Positions 17,499 through 27,119 are shown, counted from the first letter of the stretch. The stretch is 64,000 nucleotides of DNA from Paenibacillus sp. 1_12 (GCF_900114475.1 NZ_FOTE01000002.1:434001-498000); one strand, 5' to 3'. Program-made: numbers and translations. The notes: a model not told the origin generated them from the sequence alone.

Positions 17499-19115
17499 TT
17501 ACGTCAATTGATCGCGAAATGCGCTCGGTGTGAGACCCGTATACTTTTTGAACAGCTTACTAAAATAACTCGGGTCCGAATAGCCGACTGTATAACAAAC
17601 CTCATAAAACTTGTTGCGCGGATCGCTCAGCAGCTCCTTGGCTTTTTCGATTCTTACCTTGGTTAAATATTCGTTGATCGTTTCTCCGGTTTCCTGTTTA
17701 AACAGCAGACACAAGTAGGTCGGCGACAAAAACACTTCCTTGGCAATATCGCCAACCTGTAGGTTTTCGGCGTAACGTTGGTCTATTAGGGCATGAACCC
17801 GTTCAATAGCATTTTTGGGCTTGGCGCTTCTCTTTTCACTGATCCGTTCGCACACATCTAACAGATGAGCCTCTACCAGGTGACGCAGCTCAATAATCGT
17901 TTCCTGCTTGAATACTTGTTCCCACAGCATCGCTTCTTTGTCACTCATCTCCGGCCCCATCATATTGAGCTCCAGCATCAGCCGGCTTGCCATCAGAATC
18001 AGCTGAAGGCTGACGTTGCGGCAGTTGGTAAAGCCCTCCTTGCGGCTGCGTGACAAAGGCTCGAAAATCTCATTCAGCTCAGCGAGCAGCTTATCCTGAT
18101 CCGTTGCCTTTAGAACCGACAAGATGCGTTCACCCTGAGCCATATCAAATCGGTAAAGACTGTCTGTATTTTGCTGTAAATTATCGATGGAAATAATATG
18201 ATTTTTACCTAGATACCATCTTTGATCGGCTGCTTCCCGCGCTTGATTGTATGATTCAGGCATCGATTGCAATCCAGAAATCCGCTCTCCCACACCAATG
18301 GTGACACTAATTTTCAGCCAACGCTTCAAGTTATCGCGTATTTGCTCGGTTAAGCTGAATAACCTTTCCTCCTGATTGTCTTCCTCCCCCATTCTCAGAA
18401 TGACGACAAACTCGCCATTACGGGTCTCAAAGACATATCCCTGCAGCATCTGCTCCGTCAATTCCTGCACAATATTGAGTACCGAATAGGAAAGCAGCTG
18501 CTGATCCCTCTCTGTTCGAGTTGCCATAACCTCTGCGCTATCATCGATTTTCAGTACAAGCGTCCAATAATCGGCTTCCGCAGGCAAATCGAGTCCCAGA
18601 AAGTCCAGTCGGTCTTTGATCCGTGACGGATTCGTTACGCCATCCCAAATCAATGACATCAGAAATTTCTCCCGCAGTAATGGCATGCTTTGCGTCAGCT
18701 TTACCTGCATGTCTACAATGTAAGTGCGTTCCTGCTCCGCATCCTGCAGCTGCTTGACAACCCGTTCCACTACGGCAGCCAGCTCCTGAATATTCACAGG
18801 CTTGAAAATATAATCGACGGCATTCACCTTAAGTGCAGATTTCAAATAATCCGCATCATCATGCCCGCTGACAAATACAATTTTGATCCCAGGAAAGCGC
18901 AGCTTAATTTCACTGGACAGTTGGATCCCATCCATTTGAGGCATGCGGACATCAGTCAGCACCAGATCCGGCTTGACCTGTTCAATTAATTCGAGAGCGA
19001 CATCCCCATCATCCGCTTCACCGACAACCTCAATTCCATATTGACTCCAATCAAAATAAGTACTCAGCCCGTGCCGCACTGTAGGCTCGTCGTCCACAAT
19101 GACCAATCGATACAT
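17499..19115 (-). CDS. Response regulator with AraC DNA-binding domain, YesN type
   Basis: 538 residues. The N-terminal receiver has the acidic pair Asp8/Asp9, phosphorylatable Asp55 in VLTDVRMPQMDG and the conserved Lys in YIFKPVN. The C-terminal AraC double helix-turn-helix (about 435-535) contains VGDIAKEVFLSPTYLCLLFK and SDPSYFSKLFKKYTGLTP. An AGGAGGTG site precedes ATG 19115. It is the first gene of the two-component operon. Confidence 0.94.
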   Translation of the reverse strand: MYRLVIVDDEPTVRHGLSTYFDWSQYGIEVVGEADDGDVALELIEQVKPDLVLTDVRMPQMDGIQLSSEIKLRFPGIKIVFVSGHDDADYLKSALKVNAVDYIFKPVNIQELAAVVERVVKQLQDAEQERTYIVDMQVKLTQSMPLLREKFLMSLIWDGVTNPSRIKDRLDFLGLDLPAEADYWTLVLKIDDSAEVMATRTERDQQLLSYSVLNIVQELTEQMLQGYVFETRNGEFVVILRMGEEDNQEERLFSLTEQIRDNLKRWLKISVTIGVGERISGLQSMPESYNQAREAADQRWYLGKNHIISIDNLQQNTDSLYRFDMAQGERILSVLKATDQDKLLAELNEIFEPLSRSRKEGFTNCRNVSLQLILMASRLMLELNMMGPEMSDKEAMLWEQVFKQETIIELRHLVEAHLLDVCERISEKRSAKPKNAIERVHALIDQRYAENLQVGDIAKEVFLSPTYLCLLFKQETGETINEYLTKVRIEKAKELLSDPRNKFYEVCYTVGYSDPSYFSKLFKKYTGLTPSAFRDQLT

Positions 19116-19172
19116 GAGCTGCCACCTCCTGTCTATTATGTAGTATAACTTGAATTACATATGGACACACGC

Positions 19173-19222
19173 AAAAAGACAAAAGATCGCCGCTCCCGCA
19201 ATCAAGCAGGAGGCCGATCTTT
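19173..19222 (-). terminator. Terminator after the FAD oxidoreductase gene
   Basis: On the minus strand AAAGATCG (19215-19222) pairs with CGATCTTT (19182-19189), with additional GC pairing inside, then TGTCTTTTTG. The AT-rich ends also make it usable from the other strand. Confidence 0.75.
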
Positions 19223-19243
19223 ATTCGGGTTCATTTAACTTGA

Positions 19244-20647
19244 TCAGGCTTCATCGTCGAATTCAACCTTACCGGAAGTGCCTACAGCCACAGCATCCGC
19301 ACGGCCCGGGCGCTCACCCAACCAGGCTCCTTGCTCGATAAGCTTACGCTGGAGCTCGGGTATCGCTACCTCACGGAACCCGCCGCCGGTTACACTAGCC
19401 ATTGCCGCTGCCGTTCCGGCCGCCTGCCCCATTGCAAAGCAGTTCGGCATCACACGAAGCGAGCCCTGCACGGGACGGTCAGAGGAAACCGAGCGTCCGG
19501 CCACGATCAGATTGGATTTGCCCTGCGGCAGCATGCAGCGATAGGGCACACCATGCGATTGACCTTTTGGCAGATGTTTGATCGTCATCGTACTGGTCGC
19601 ATTGGCAAGATGAATATCGATAAAATAAGCATTACGTGCTATATCATCCTCGAACGTCCGCATGGATATGAAATCGTCGACAACCAGTGTATAATCACCA
19701 GCAATCCGCCGTGTTTCCCGAATACCGATCTGATCGCCGGAATGCACCAAATGAATGTTCTCGAAGCCCGGTACATATTTACGCAAAAATTGGATTTGCA
19801 CATCGATCAATATGCGCCCTTCAATCGCGGCACGGGTCAAGTCCTCAGCCTTCGTCCCGTCAATTCCAAATATATGTCCAAAATTAAATCCGACCACCGA
19901 GTCCGTAATCCAGGCCATCCCTGAAATACGTTTGCGGCCCTCCGGAAGATCGCCGTTAAGCTGGGCTTCTACAACGGTTTTCTCCAGGCTGTTACCTTGC
20001 CCCGACTGCTCGATAAATTGCTCATAACGTGCTTTTTCCACTCCCGATACGACATAGCACATCGTACCCGGTTGCAGCTCACCCTGCTCTCCACCCGTCT
20101 GAAACGGAACACCCGCCAGCGCCGCTAAATCGGCATCACCTGACGCATCGATGTACAGCTTCGCTTGAACTACCGAACGTCCTGATTTATTGCTAATGAC
20201 GATTCCGCTAATCCGATCTCCATCAAGCAGCACTTGATCAGCGACCGTATGAAATAATAGTTGGGCACCGCTATCCAATACCTCTTTGTCATATACCCGT
20301 TTTAGCGTTTCCACATCAATCGGTACCCAGTCCAGCAAATCCTTGTAGCTGCTAAGAAATTTGTCACCGGCCGCCTGCTTCATCTTTTCTAGCAAATCCA
20401 GACCGATACCGCGAATGATCGGCTTTTCCCCATCCGTATACGGGCAAAAAGCAGGCACTAAAGCTGCTGTTCCCATGCCGCCGAGATATCCACGCTGCTC
20501 AATCAACAGTGTATTCGCTCCATTACGTGCCGCTGCAATCGCAGCAGCAATCCCCGTCGCCCCGCCTCCGATAACGACAACATCCGGTGTATGGGATACC
20601 TGCAGCTCTGAAGTTATTTGTATGGTTGATGACCCTTGCTTGTTCAT
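19244..20647 (-). CDS. FAD-dependent oxidoreductase (FAD_oxidored family)
   Basis: 467 residues. The N-terminal Rossmann motif VVIGGGATGIAAAIAAARNG (about 25-44) is followed by GYLGGMGTAALVPAF. The end reads CFAMGQAAGTAAAMA, the second FAD contact. Members of this family are often found in Paenibacillus polysaccharide clusters; the substrate is generally not known. AGGAGG precedes ATG 20647. It is divergent from the LacI-family gene at 20875 and may be its target. Confidence 0.85.
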   Translation of the reverse strand: MNKQGSSTIQITSELQVSHTPDVVVIGGGATGIAAAIAAARNGANTLLIEQRGYLGGMGTAALVPAFCPYTDGEKPIIRGIGLDLLEKMKQAAGDKFLSSYKDLLDWVPIDVETLKRVYDKEVLDSGAQLLFHTVADQVLLDGDRISGIVISNKSGRSVVQAKLYIDASGDADLAALAGVPFQTGGEQGELQPGTMCYVVSGVEKARYEQFIEQSGQGNSLEKTVVEAQLNGDLPEGRKRISGMAWITDSVVGFNFGHIFGIDGTKAEDLTRAAIEGRILIDVQIQFLRKYVPGFENIHLVHSGDQIGIRETRRIAGDYTLVVDDFISMRTFEDDIARNAYFIDIHLANATSTMTIKHLPKGQSHGVPYRCMLPQGKSNLIVAGRSVSSDRPVQGSLRVMPNCFAMGQAAGTAAAMASVTGGGFREVAIPELQRKLIEQGAWLGERPGRADAVAVGTSGKVEFDDEA

Positions 20648-20676
20648 AAAACCAGCCTCCTCAATATGATACCTTC

Positions 20677-20731
20677 ATTATATGCTGCCATGACTGGAGA
20701 ACTAGTTTCATTTTAGTTTCATCTAAAATGA
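20677..20731. promoter_or_regulatory. TATAAT box and inverted-repeat candidate operator
   Basis: For the FAD gene (minus strand) a TATAAT box lies at 20677-20682 without a good -35. Just upstream, TCATTTTAG (20708-20716) and CTAAAATGA (20723-20731) form a perfect nine-base inverted repeat with a six-base spacer. This is a candidate binding site in the divergent region. It lacks the central CpG usual for LacI-family operators. Confidence 0.5.
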
Positions 20732-20874
20732 TTGCGTGGTAGGATATACATAAGCACGATGATTAGGCAGCAAAAGCACAATAAAGAGGCTTCATCGTCG
20801 GCTGGGGTGTTCCTCTGTAACCATGATTATAATAGGAAACGTACATTCTATATCTAGATCAAGAGGTGCACAAT

Positions 20875-21915
20875 ATGCCCATACAGAAACCAGTTACTCT
20901 TAAAACTATTGCTCAAGAGTTAGGTGTCACTGTTCAAACGGTTAACAAGGCGCTAAAGGGAAAGCCCGGGATGGCGGAGGCTACAAGACAGCTTATCGTA
21001 GAAACCGCAGAGAAGCTGGGGTACTTTACGAAGGAGCAAATTCGCAGCTTAAGAGCGGAACGGATCATCTCCTATCCCATAGAACGCAAAAGATTCCTGC
21101 TCGTTCAAACCGAACAATCCGTCGGCTATAATCGTCTGCTGCTGGAGGGGCTGCATGATCGCTTTGCCTCCTTTGGGCACCATATTGAAATCTGCTTACT
21201 TCCTGCTTTGAGCAAGGAAGCTGCAATGGCAGAGTGGCTAGAAGAGAAAGGCGTGGAATTCGCGGACGGCTTATTCATTGCACCCAGCATTTCACCCAAA
21301 ACTTGGGAGTCCGTGCTGCTTCAGATACCGATACCAAAAATTCTGCTCAGCTACCCCCCGCTTGGCACCAAGGCGGATAGTGTGATCTGGGATATATACG
21401 AAGTCACCTATCAAGCAGTTGCTTATTTAAGATCAATCGGCCACCATAACATCATGTACATTGGCGATACGCATACCCAGAGAGGATTTATTGTACGCTG
21501 GCAGGCTTTCATCCATGCCATGAATGAGTTCAACTCTGAGGTTGACGCTTCAGCACATTCGATCAGTCAACGCAGCCTTCATCCGGAATGGCTGATGGAT
21601 CTGCGTGATAAGTTGGTTCTTCACGGTCCCACCGCTGTGATTTGCGGAATTCATGATGAGGTTGCTCCAACATATAAGCTATGTCAGGAGCTCAATCTTC
21701 GTATACCTGAGGATATATCCATGATAGGTTTTTTAAATGAGCAGCCCGAATCTTTACCGTTATTTACGAGACCGCAGCTTTCCATCCGACAAACTGGATA
21801 TCGGGCCGCTGACCGTATGCTTTGGCGTATCGCTAATCCTTCACTCCCCTTTGAGCACATCCGAATTCAGGGAGATTTATGCATAGCGGGAACTACGGCT
21901 ATACGTGTGAAATAA
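20875..21915 (+). CDS. LacI-family transcriptional regulator
   Basis: 346 residues from ATG 20875, six bases after AGAGGTG; a GTG at 20866 is part of that site. The N-terminal helix-turn-helix reads LKTIAQELGVTVQTVNKALKGKPG, then hinge and a periplasmic-binding-protein-like sensor domain (about 65-346). The DNA-reading helix (VTVQTVNKAL) differs from the common VSxxTVSRVL, so its operator may be unusual. It is divergent from the FAD oxidoreductase gene. A TATAAT at 20828-20833 is its likely -10 box. Confidence 0.93.
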   Translation: MPIQKPVTLKTIAQELGVTVQTVNKALKGKPGMAEATRQLIVETAEKLGYFTKEQIRSLRAERIISYPIERKRFLLVQTEQSVGYNRLLLEGLHDRFASFGHHIEICLLPALSKEAAMAEWLEEKGVEFADGLFIAPSISPKTWESVLLQIPIPKILLSYPPLGTKADSVIWDIYEVTYQAVAYLRSIGHHNIMYIGDTHTQRGFIVRWQAFIHAMNEFNSEVDASAHSISQRSLHPEWLMDLRDKLVLHGPTAVICGIHDEVAPTYKLCQELNLRIPEDISMIGFLNEQPESLPLFTRPQLSIRQTGYRAADRMLWRIANPSLPFEHIRIQGDLCIAGTTAIRVK

Positions 21916-21928
21916 ATCATCATCTGTA

Positions 21929-21957
21929 TTGACATCGATATATTTTCCAAGTAAAAT
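21929..21957 (+). promoter_or_regulatory. Strong sigma-A promoter for rbsR-rbsK
   Basis: TTGACA (21929-21934) and TAAAAT (21952-21957) are spaced by 17 bases. Transcription should start near 21964, just before the first of two operators. Confidence 0.8.
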
Positions 21958-21971
21958 TTACATCATAAAAA

Positions 21972-21989
21972 TGTGGTAGCGATACCACA
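21972..21989. promoter_or_regulatory. LacI-type operator 1
   Basis: TGTGGTAGCGATACCACA is an 18-base palindrome with a central CpG and seven-base perfect arms. It lies just downstream of the predicted transcription start. Confidence 0.75.
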
Positions 21990-22004
21990 TTGCTTTTTAA
22001 GAGT

Positions 22005-22022
22005 TATGGTACCGCTACCACA
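22005..22022. promoter_or_regulatory. LacI-type operator 2
   Basis: Read on the minus strand this is TGTGGTAGCGGTACCATA, differing from operator 1 at two of 18 positions. The two site centres are 33 bases apart, close to three helical turns. Confidence 0.72.
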
Positions 22023-22064
22023 ATGTATACTTACCAGCAGCATCTCTCTTGAAGGAAGTGATTA

Positions 22065-23072
22065 TTGGTGGCAACGATCCGGGATGTTGCGCAATTATCA
22101 GGTGTGTCGGTCTCCACCGTATCCCGTGTTTTAAATAAAAGTGGTTATGTCAATCAAGAAACCGAGCTCAAAGTGAATCAGGCCATCAAGACTCTGCAAT
22201 ATGAACCAAGTGCAGTCGCAAGAGGTTTGGCCAGCAAGAGGAGCCGAACCATTGCTTTGATTCTTTCTAATATGACGAATCCCTTTTTCCCAGAGCTGGC
22301 CAGAGCCGTCGAGGAAGTAGCCCGAACATTTGGATATACTGTATTTTTTGGCAGCTCAGATGATCAAGCGGATAGGGAGCAGGCTTATATCGAGATTTTC
22401 AGACAAAGATATGTCGACGGAATCATTTTCTCCTCTCATACGTTTGGCATGGAAGAGGCTCTTCGCATGAACAGCAGCCATATCCCCTATATCGTTTTGG
22501 ATCGTGCGCCTTCTGAAGAGCTGTGCAGCGTTGTCCGCTCGAATAATCGGGCAGGCGCCAGACTGGCTGTTCAACATTTGCTTGATAGGGGCTGCAGCAA
22601 AATCGCGCATATTTATGGACCTCAGGAAATACAGACCGCCCAGGAACGACTTCGAGGGTACGAGGATACCGTGAAGCACCTATCGTGGTACAGCCCGAGT
22701 TTACAGGTGCCTGGGAACTTCCTTTTGGATGGCGGGATGACAGCCGCTGAGCAGCTTATAGAGCGCCACCCCGATGTAGACGGCATTTTCGTTGGTAATG
22801 ATTTAATGGCAGTCGGTGCTTTGAAAGCATTACTCCGAATGGGAATTAAGGTTCCTGAGCAAGTGGCGATATGCGGATTTGATGGCATACAGCTTACGGA
22901 AGCCACAGAACCGGAGATTACAACGGTAGCCCAGCCGATCTATGAGCTTGGTGCCTTAGCAACAAAACTGTTGATTCAAAAGATTAATGGAGAAGCTGTA
23001 GAAAACAGCCTGTACGAACTGGAAGTTACCCTCATACCCAGAGCTTCTACAAGAAAGGATTTGAAACAATGA
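22065..23072 (+). CDS. rbsR: LacI-family regulator, probable ribose operon repressor
   Basis: 335 residues from TTG 22065 (GTG 22068 is an alternative), behind AAGGAAG. The classic LacI head TIRDVAQLSGVSVSTVSRVLNKSGYV and hinge QYEPSAVARGLASKRS are followed by the ligand-binding core, with NPFFPELARAVEE and FVGNDLMAVGALKAL. It overlaps the ribokinase gene by four bases (ATGA), hence the rbsR name, which rests on that linkage. Two palindromic operators upstream imply that it represses itself and rbsK. No ribose transporter genes follow. Confidence 0.88.
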   Translation: MVATIRDVAQLSGVSVSTVSRVLNKSGYVNQETELKVNQAIKTLQYEPSAVARGLASKRSRTIALILSNMTNPFFPELARAVEEVARTFGYTVFFGSSDDQADREQAYIEIFRQRYVDGIIFSSHTFGMEEALRMNSSHIPYIVLDRAPSEELCSVVRSNNRAGARLAVQHLLDRGCSKIAHIYGPQEIQTAQERLRGYEDTVKHLSWYSPSLQVPGNFLLDGGMTAAEQLIERHPDVDGIFVGNDLMAVGALKALLRMGIKVPEQVAICGFDGIQLTEATEPEITTVAQPIYELGALATKLLIQKINGEAVENSLYELEVTLIPRASTRKDLKQ

Positions 23073-23983
23073 AGCCATCTATCGTAGTTGTAGGAAGTTT
23101 GAATATGGATATCGTGATTAATGTGAATCACATGCCTAAAGAAGGTCAAACCATCTTTGGAACCGAATTAAAGGAAATTCCCGGAGGAAAAGGCGCCAAT
23201 CAGGCAGTAGCGATCGGCAAGCTGCAAGCACCTGTCCACATGATCGGTAAAGTCGGAGCAGATCCATACGGTACCTCTCTCTTGAGCTCCCTTACAGCAT
23301 CCAACGTCAATACACAGCATATCGTGACCTCTACCGAGAAATCCGGAGTCGCAGTAGTTACCGTAGATCAGAGTGGCAGCAATCATATCATTGTCATTCC
23401 AGGCGCCAACTTCGATATCTCTGAGCAGGATATTGAGCTGCAAAGACAGGCTATCGAGCAATGTGAGATTGTGGTGCTGCAGCTTGAAATTCCGATGGAA
23501 GTTGTGAAATACACCCTTCAATTAGCCAAGCAGCTCGGTAAAACAACGATCTTGAACCCGGCGCCTGCCAAACCTCTGGATGATGAGCTCTTATCTTATG
23601 TGGATATTCTGGTTCCGAATGAGCATGAGCTGGCCGAAATTTGCGGGTTTGAGCTTATTGATGACCAAAGCCTTAAAGATGCGACTGAAGCACTGCTGGC
23701 CAAAGGGGTACAATCACTTATTGTGACACTTGGCGAAAAAGGCTGCTGTTATGCAAATCATCAAACTTTTAAATTGTTTCCTGCCCATAAGGTCAAAGCA
23801 CTTGATACCACTGCTGCCGGAGACAGCTTTATAGGCGGATTAGCAGCCAGCTACGTGTCGGATCGAAATATGGATGAAGCCATTCGACAAGCTCAAATCG
23901 TAGCCGCCATAACCGTCACCCGCGCCGGTGCTCAAAGCTCACTGCCTACGCTCGAAGAGGTTCAACAGTTTGGTCGCGGATGA
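23069..23983 (+). CDS. rbsK: Ribokinase
   Basis: 304 residues, PfkB family. Signature 1 is the N-terminal GGKGANQAVAIGKL (about 40-53). Signature 2 is DTTAAGDSFIGGLAAS (about 250-265), with the catalytic Asp in AAGDSF. Phosphorylation of ribose at O5 using ATP is the family role. It starts inside the stop codon of rbsR, so the two are co-translated. The rbsD and rbsACB genes are missing, so ribose would arrive by another route or arise inside the cell. Confidence 0.93.
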   Translation: MKPSIVVVGSLNMDIVINVNHMPKEGQTIFGTELKEIPGGKGANQAVAIGKLQAPVHMIGKVGADPYGTSLLSSLTASNVNTQHIVTSTEKSGVAVVTVDQSGSNHIIVIPGANFDISEQDIELQRQAIEQCEIVVLQLEIPMEVVKYTLQLAKQLGKTTILNPAPAKPLDDELLSYVDILVPNEHELAEICGFELIDDQSLKDATEALLAKGVQSLIVTLGEKGCCYANHQTFKLFPAHKVKALDTTAAGDSFIGGLAASYVSDRNMDEAIRQAQIVAAITVTRAGAQSSLPTLEEVQQFGRG

Positions 23984-24003
23984 ATTGAATCTTAATACCT
24001 CAC

Positions 24004-24035
24004 AAGAACGCAGCAAATGCGTTCTTTTATTTATT
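24004..24035 (+). terminator. Terminator after rbsK
   Basis: AAGAACGCA (24004-24012) pairs perfectly with TGCGTTCTT (24018-24026) over a five-base loop, followed by TTATTTATT. Confidence 0.85.
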
Positions 24036-24092
24036 AAAATGCAGCTTCTCGCCGATATATAAACGGAGTTATCACAAGGAGGAGAGATATTT

Positions 24093-26951
24093 TTGACAGA
24101 GAGAATTCGAGGTTTAAGAACATGGAAAAAAAGCGCAATACTCAGCACGACTGTATTTCTTTCAAGTATGGCTTGGGCGGTTCATGCGAACGCAGAAGGC
24201 AATACGTCACCTTTTGTAGCGGGCCACAATCCTGAAGAAATCATTGCAAAATGGGAGCAGTACCGTCCTAAATTCAACGGGAACCCGATGATCGAGCAGC
24301 CGCTTATGGTACCGCCTTACTCAACCGGCAAGCTGAATGCCGAATTTATTCAAGACGGTGTTAACATGGCCAACTATGTTCGTTATTTGGCAGGTTTACC
24401 TGACAATCTGGCTGCGGACCCCATGCTGAACGATCAGGCACAACACGGTGCCGTCTTGTTAGCAGTAAGGGACAAGGGATTATCCCATACGCCGGAAAAG
24501 CCGTCATCGATGGATGATAGCTTTTATAAGATTGGCTACAAATCAACCAGCAGCAGCAATCTCATGGGTATGGTAAACAAATTACATTCAACCGTATTGG
24601 GTTACATGAGTGACAGTGATATGAGCAATATCGATCGCCTGGGACATCGCCGCTGGATACTGAATCCACCACTCAAGTATACAGGGTTCGGTTTAGCCAG
24701 TGGAAACACAACGTATACGTATTCACCCATGCAGGTATTTGATAAAAGCGGTGCAGGAGCTTTTTCCCTGCCTTATATCGCTTGGCCTAGTCCGGGAGCA
24801 TTTCCTACCAACGCTTTTAATCGTGGAGATGCATGGTCTATCACGCTTAATCCAGCACAATATAAAACGCCGACCCCCGATCAGGTTAAAGTCGTGCTTA
24901 AACGAAAAGCGGATGGTAAAGTATGGACCTTTGACCAAAAGGACCGGGGAATCCCCTCCGATGCAAAATTGTTCCCTGAGCGCAATTATTTTAATGTAGA
25001 AACAACAGGCTTCGGGATTGCCAATTGTATCATTTTCCGTCCAGCGCACATAGGCTCTATAGCGAGTAACGACGAATTTGAAGCTCAAATAACAGGCATC
25101 CAAGCCATTAACGGCACGCCTGCCACAATTATATATACGGTACGTTTTTTTGATATACCGGATAAAGAGGATACAGCCACCTTCCTAAGCGAATGGTCCA
25201 GACCTAATGAACAGAAGGCCAATTTAAACCCGGTCACTTTTCAAAGCACCGATTTTGAGAAAATGATTCGCACCATCCTGGAAAAACCTCAGGAGCCCGT
25301 AACGGAATGGGATTTATCGAGAATTGCTGCCTTGGATTTTGATTACAGCAGTGGAGATATGGCCAAAGACGCCGGTTTGCTGAGAAAGCTCACGAACATG
25401 AAGAGACTTCAGATGTTCTACATGAAGGATGCCGATATCTCGTTTTTGTCCGAGCTGAAGTCGCTCCGTGATTTGACGGTACGCAACCAGAATTTGAATA
25501 TCACCGGTGTCGATGCCCTTAAACAGCTGAACAATTTAAAGATTCTATATCTCCAAGGGGATGTAGACACAAGCCAACTCACCGCCTTGCTCGAACCTAT
25601 GAAATCGCTGCAACAGCTCGACATTTGGAACGATGCTGTTACCGATTTGAATTTTGTTCCACATATAGCCAACCTTCAGCGCCTGTCTGTCGGCGGCAAG
25701 GCATTACGTGATATTACTCGTTTGGATAAAGCTTCCCAGCTGCGAGAACTCGGGTTGCACAGTAAAGCCATTACGGACTACACCAGTGCAAGCCGCCTCA
25801 GCCAATTGGAAAAGCTGGAATTGAATTCATCGGGCCTATCCGATTTAACATGGGTGTCTGCACTTACGCGTCTCCAATCCTTGGATATTACGGACAATGC
25901 AGTAAGTAATTTATCACCGCTCTCCACCCTGACCCGCTTGGAGACCTTGTTTGCCAGTAACAATCGGATTCAGAATGTAGCTCCGCTTGCCGGTCTATCG
26001 AAATTATCCAGCCTTTATTTATCATCAAACGCGATCAAAGATATTTCTCCGTTTTATTCAGTGAATACAAAATGGCAGTACCTGAATTTGAGTTACAATT
26101 TCCTTGATTTCACTGCCGACAGTCAGTCGAAAAAATGGCTGGACTCCTCGCAGAACAAGAACATTTCTTACGAGAAGCAGCAGCAATTGAAAATTAAGGG
26201 CCTCCGTCTGGCGGACAAACCGACTGCCTCTGCATCAAATTCGTATATGCTTGTAGACGAAGCCATTGCAAAAAAAGTCATGGCCTTATACAACGATTAC
26301 AGTGAAAAGATGCTGGACGAAGGCGTAATTTGGGAATCCTCCAAACCGGATACGATAGACGTAGATGGCGACTCACTTGTGTCCAAGAAGAAAGGTAATG
26401 CCCAAATCAGAATCAAAACAGATGGTTATGACCAATCGATCAGCATCACGGTGCTGGACAAGCATAACATAGACAGCTATAAGGCTAATGTGCTATCCGA
26501 CGCGTCCAAAATCAAAATGAACGCAATGATCCTCCTCGCTGTCAACAGCTGGAGCGCGTACGTTCAAGGGGAGAAAAAAACGCTGCAAGCCAAACCGATT
26601 ATCGATAATGACAGCACCCTGCTGCCCGTTCGATTCGTCTCGGAAAATTTGGGCGTGCAGGTTGCCTGGGATGCTGATACGCAAACAGCCACTTTAACCG
26701 GTAATGGCAAAAAGATTACAATTCCCGTTGGCGCTATGCAAATGAGGGTGAATGAAGCCAACGTCGACTTACCTGTCTCTGCACAAATAATCAACGGCAG
26801 CACCTATTTGCCGCTGCGTGTACTTTGCGAAGCACTTGGCAAAAAAGTTTCCTATACGGATGGAGTTATCATCATCGGCGATCAAGAGTATGAGCAGGAT
26901 CATCAGCTGTATGACGAGCTTGTCGCGATGTACAGTACCGAAATCAGATAA
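24093..26951 (+). CDS. Secreted CAP-domain, leucine-rich-repeat and copper-amine-oxidase-N protein
   Basis: 952 residues from TTG 24093 behind AAGGAGGAGAG. In order: a Sec signal peptide (1 to about 35, ending AVHANA); a CAP/SCP-like domain (about 60-200) with DPMLNDQAQHGAVLL and the conserved HRRWILNP; and a beta-rich linker. Then come about ten leucine-rich repeats of the internalin type (about 410-690, LxxLxxLxLxxNxIxxxxPL). A short Big-like segment (about 740-790) follows. A copper-amine-oxidase N-terminal stalk domain (about 825-940) closes the protein, with DSTLLPVRFVSENLGVQVAWD and GSTYLPLRVLCEALGK. It is secreted; surface attachment or cell-wall binding is inferred. Terminators lie on both sides, so it is a single-gene unit. 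Confidence 0.85.
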   Translation: MTERIRGLRTWKKSAILSTTVFLSSMAWAVHANAEGNTSPFVAGHNPEEIIAKWEQYRPKFNGNPMIEQPLMVPPYSTGKLNAEFIQDGVNMANYVRYLAGLPDNLAADPMLNDQAQHGAVLLAVRDKGLSHTPEKPSSMDDSFYKIGYKSTSSSNLMGMVNKLHSTVLGYMSDSDMSNIDRLGHRRWILNPPLKYTGFGLASGNTTYTYSPMQVFDKSGAGAFSLPYIAWPSPGAFPTNAFNRGDAWSITLNPAQYKTPTPDQVKVVLKRKADGKVWTFDQKDRGIPSDAKLFPERNYFNVETTGFGIANCIIFRPAHIGSIASNDEFEAQITGIQAINGTPATIIYTVRFFDIPDKEDTATFLSEWSRPNEQKANLNPVTFQSTDFEKMIRTILEKPQEPVTEWDLSRIAALDFDYSSGDMAKDAGLLRKLTNMKRLQMFYMKDADISFLSELKSLRDLTVRNQNLNITGVDALKQLNNLKILYLQGDVDTSQLTALLEPMKSLQQLDIWNDAVTDLNFVPHIANLQRLSVGGKALRDITRLDKASQLRELGLHSKAITDYTSASRLSQLEKLELNSSGLSDLTWVSALTRLQSLDITDNAVSNLSPLSTLTRLETLFASNNRIQNVAPLAGLSKLSSLYLSSNAIKDISPFYSVNTKWQYLNLSYNFLDFTADSQSKKWLDSSQNKNISYEKQQQLKIKGLRLADKPTASASNSYMLVDEAIAKKVMALYNDYSEKMLDEGVIWESSKPDTIDVDGDSLVSKKKGNAQIRIKTDGYDQSISITVLDKHNIDSYKANVLSDASKIKMNAMILLAVNSWSAYVQGEKKTLQAKPIIDNDSTLLPVRFVSENLGVQVAWDADTQTATLTGNGKKITIPVGAMQMRVNEANVDLPVSAQIINGSTYLPLRVLCEALGKKVSYTDGVIIIGDQEYEQDHQLYDELVAMYSTEIR

Positions 26952-26976
26952 AACTGAATGAAGAAATACAAGAAAT

Positions 26977-27030
26977 AAGAGGCTGTCACCTGAGTAGATT
27001 TCTCTACTTTTGGGATAGCCTCTCTTCCTC
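26977..27030 (+). terminator. Terminator after the CAP/LRR gene
   Basis: AGAGGCTGTC pairs with GATAGCCTCT (one G-U), enclosing an inner AGTAGA/TCTACT hairpin, then TCTTCCTC. The outer stem also works on the minus strand. Confidence 0.65.
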
Positions 27031-27119
27031 AATGTGACATAGCTTTTTCTCTTTCAACACATTCAAACTTGGTCAGCTTTCACATGTTGTCATAGGTGAT
27101 CAACCACACCTATCTGGAC

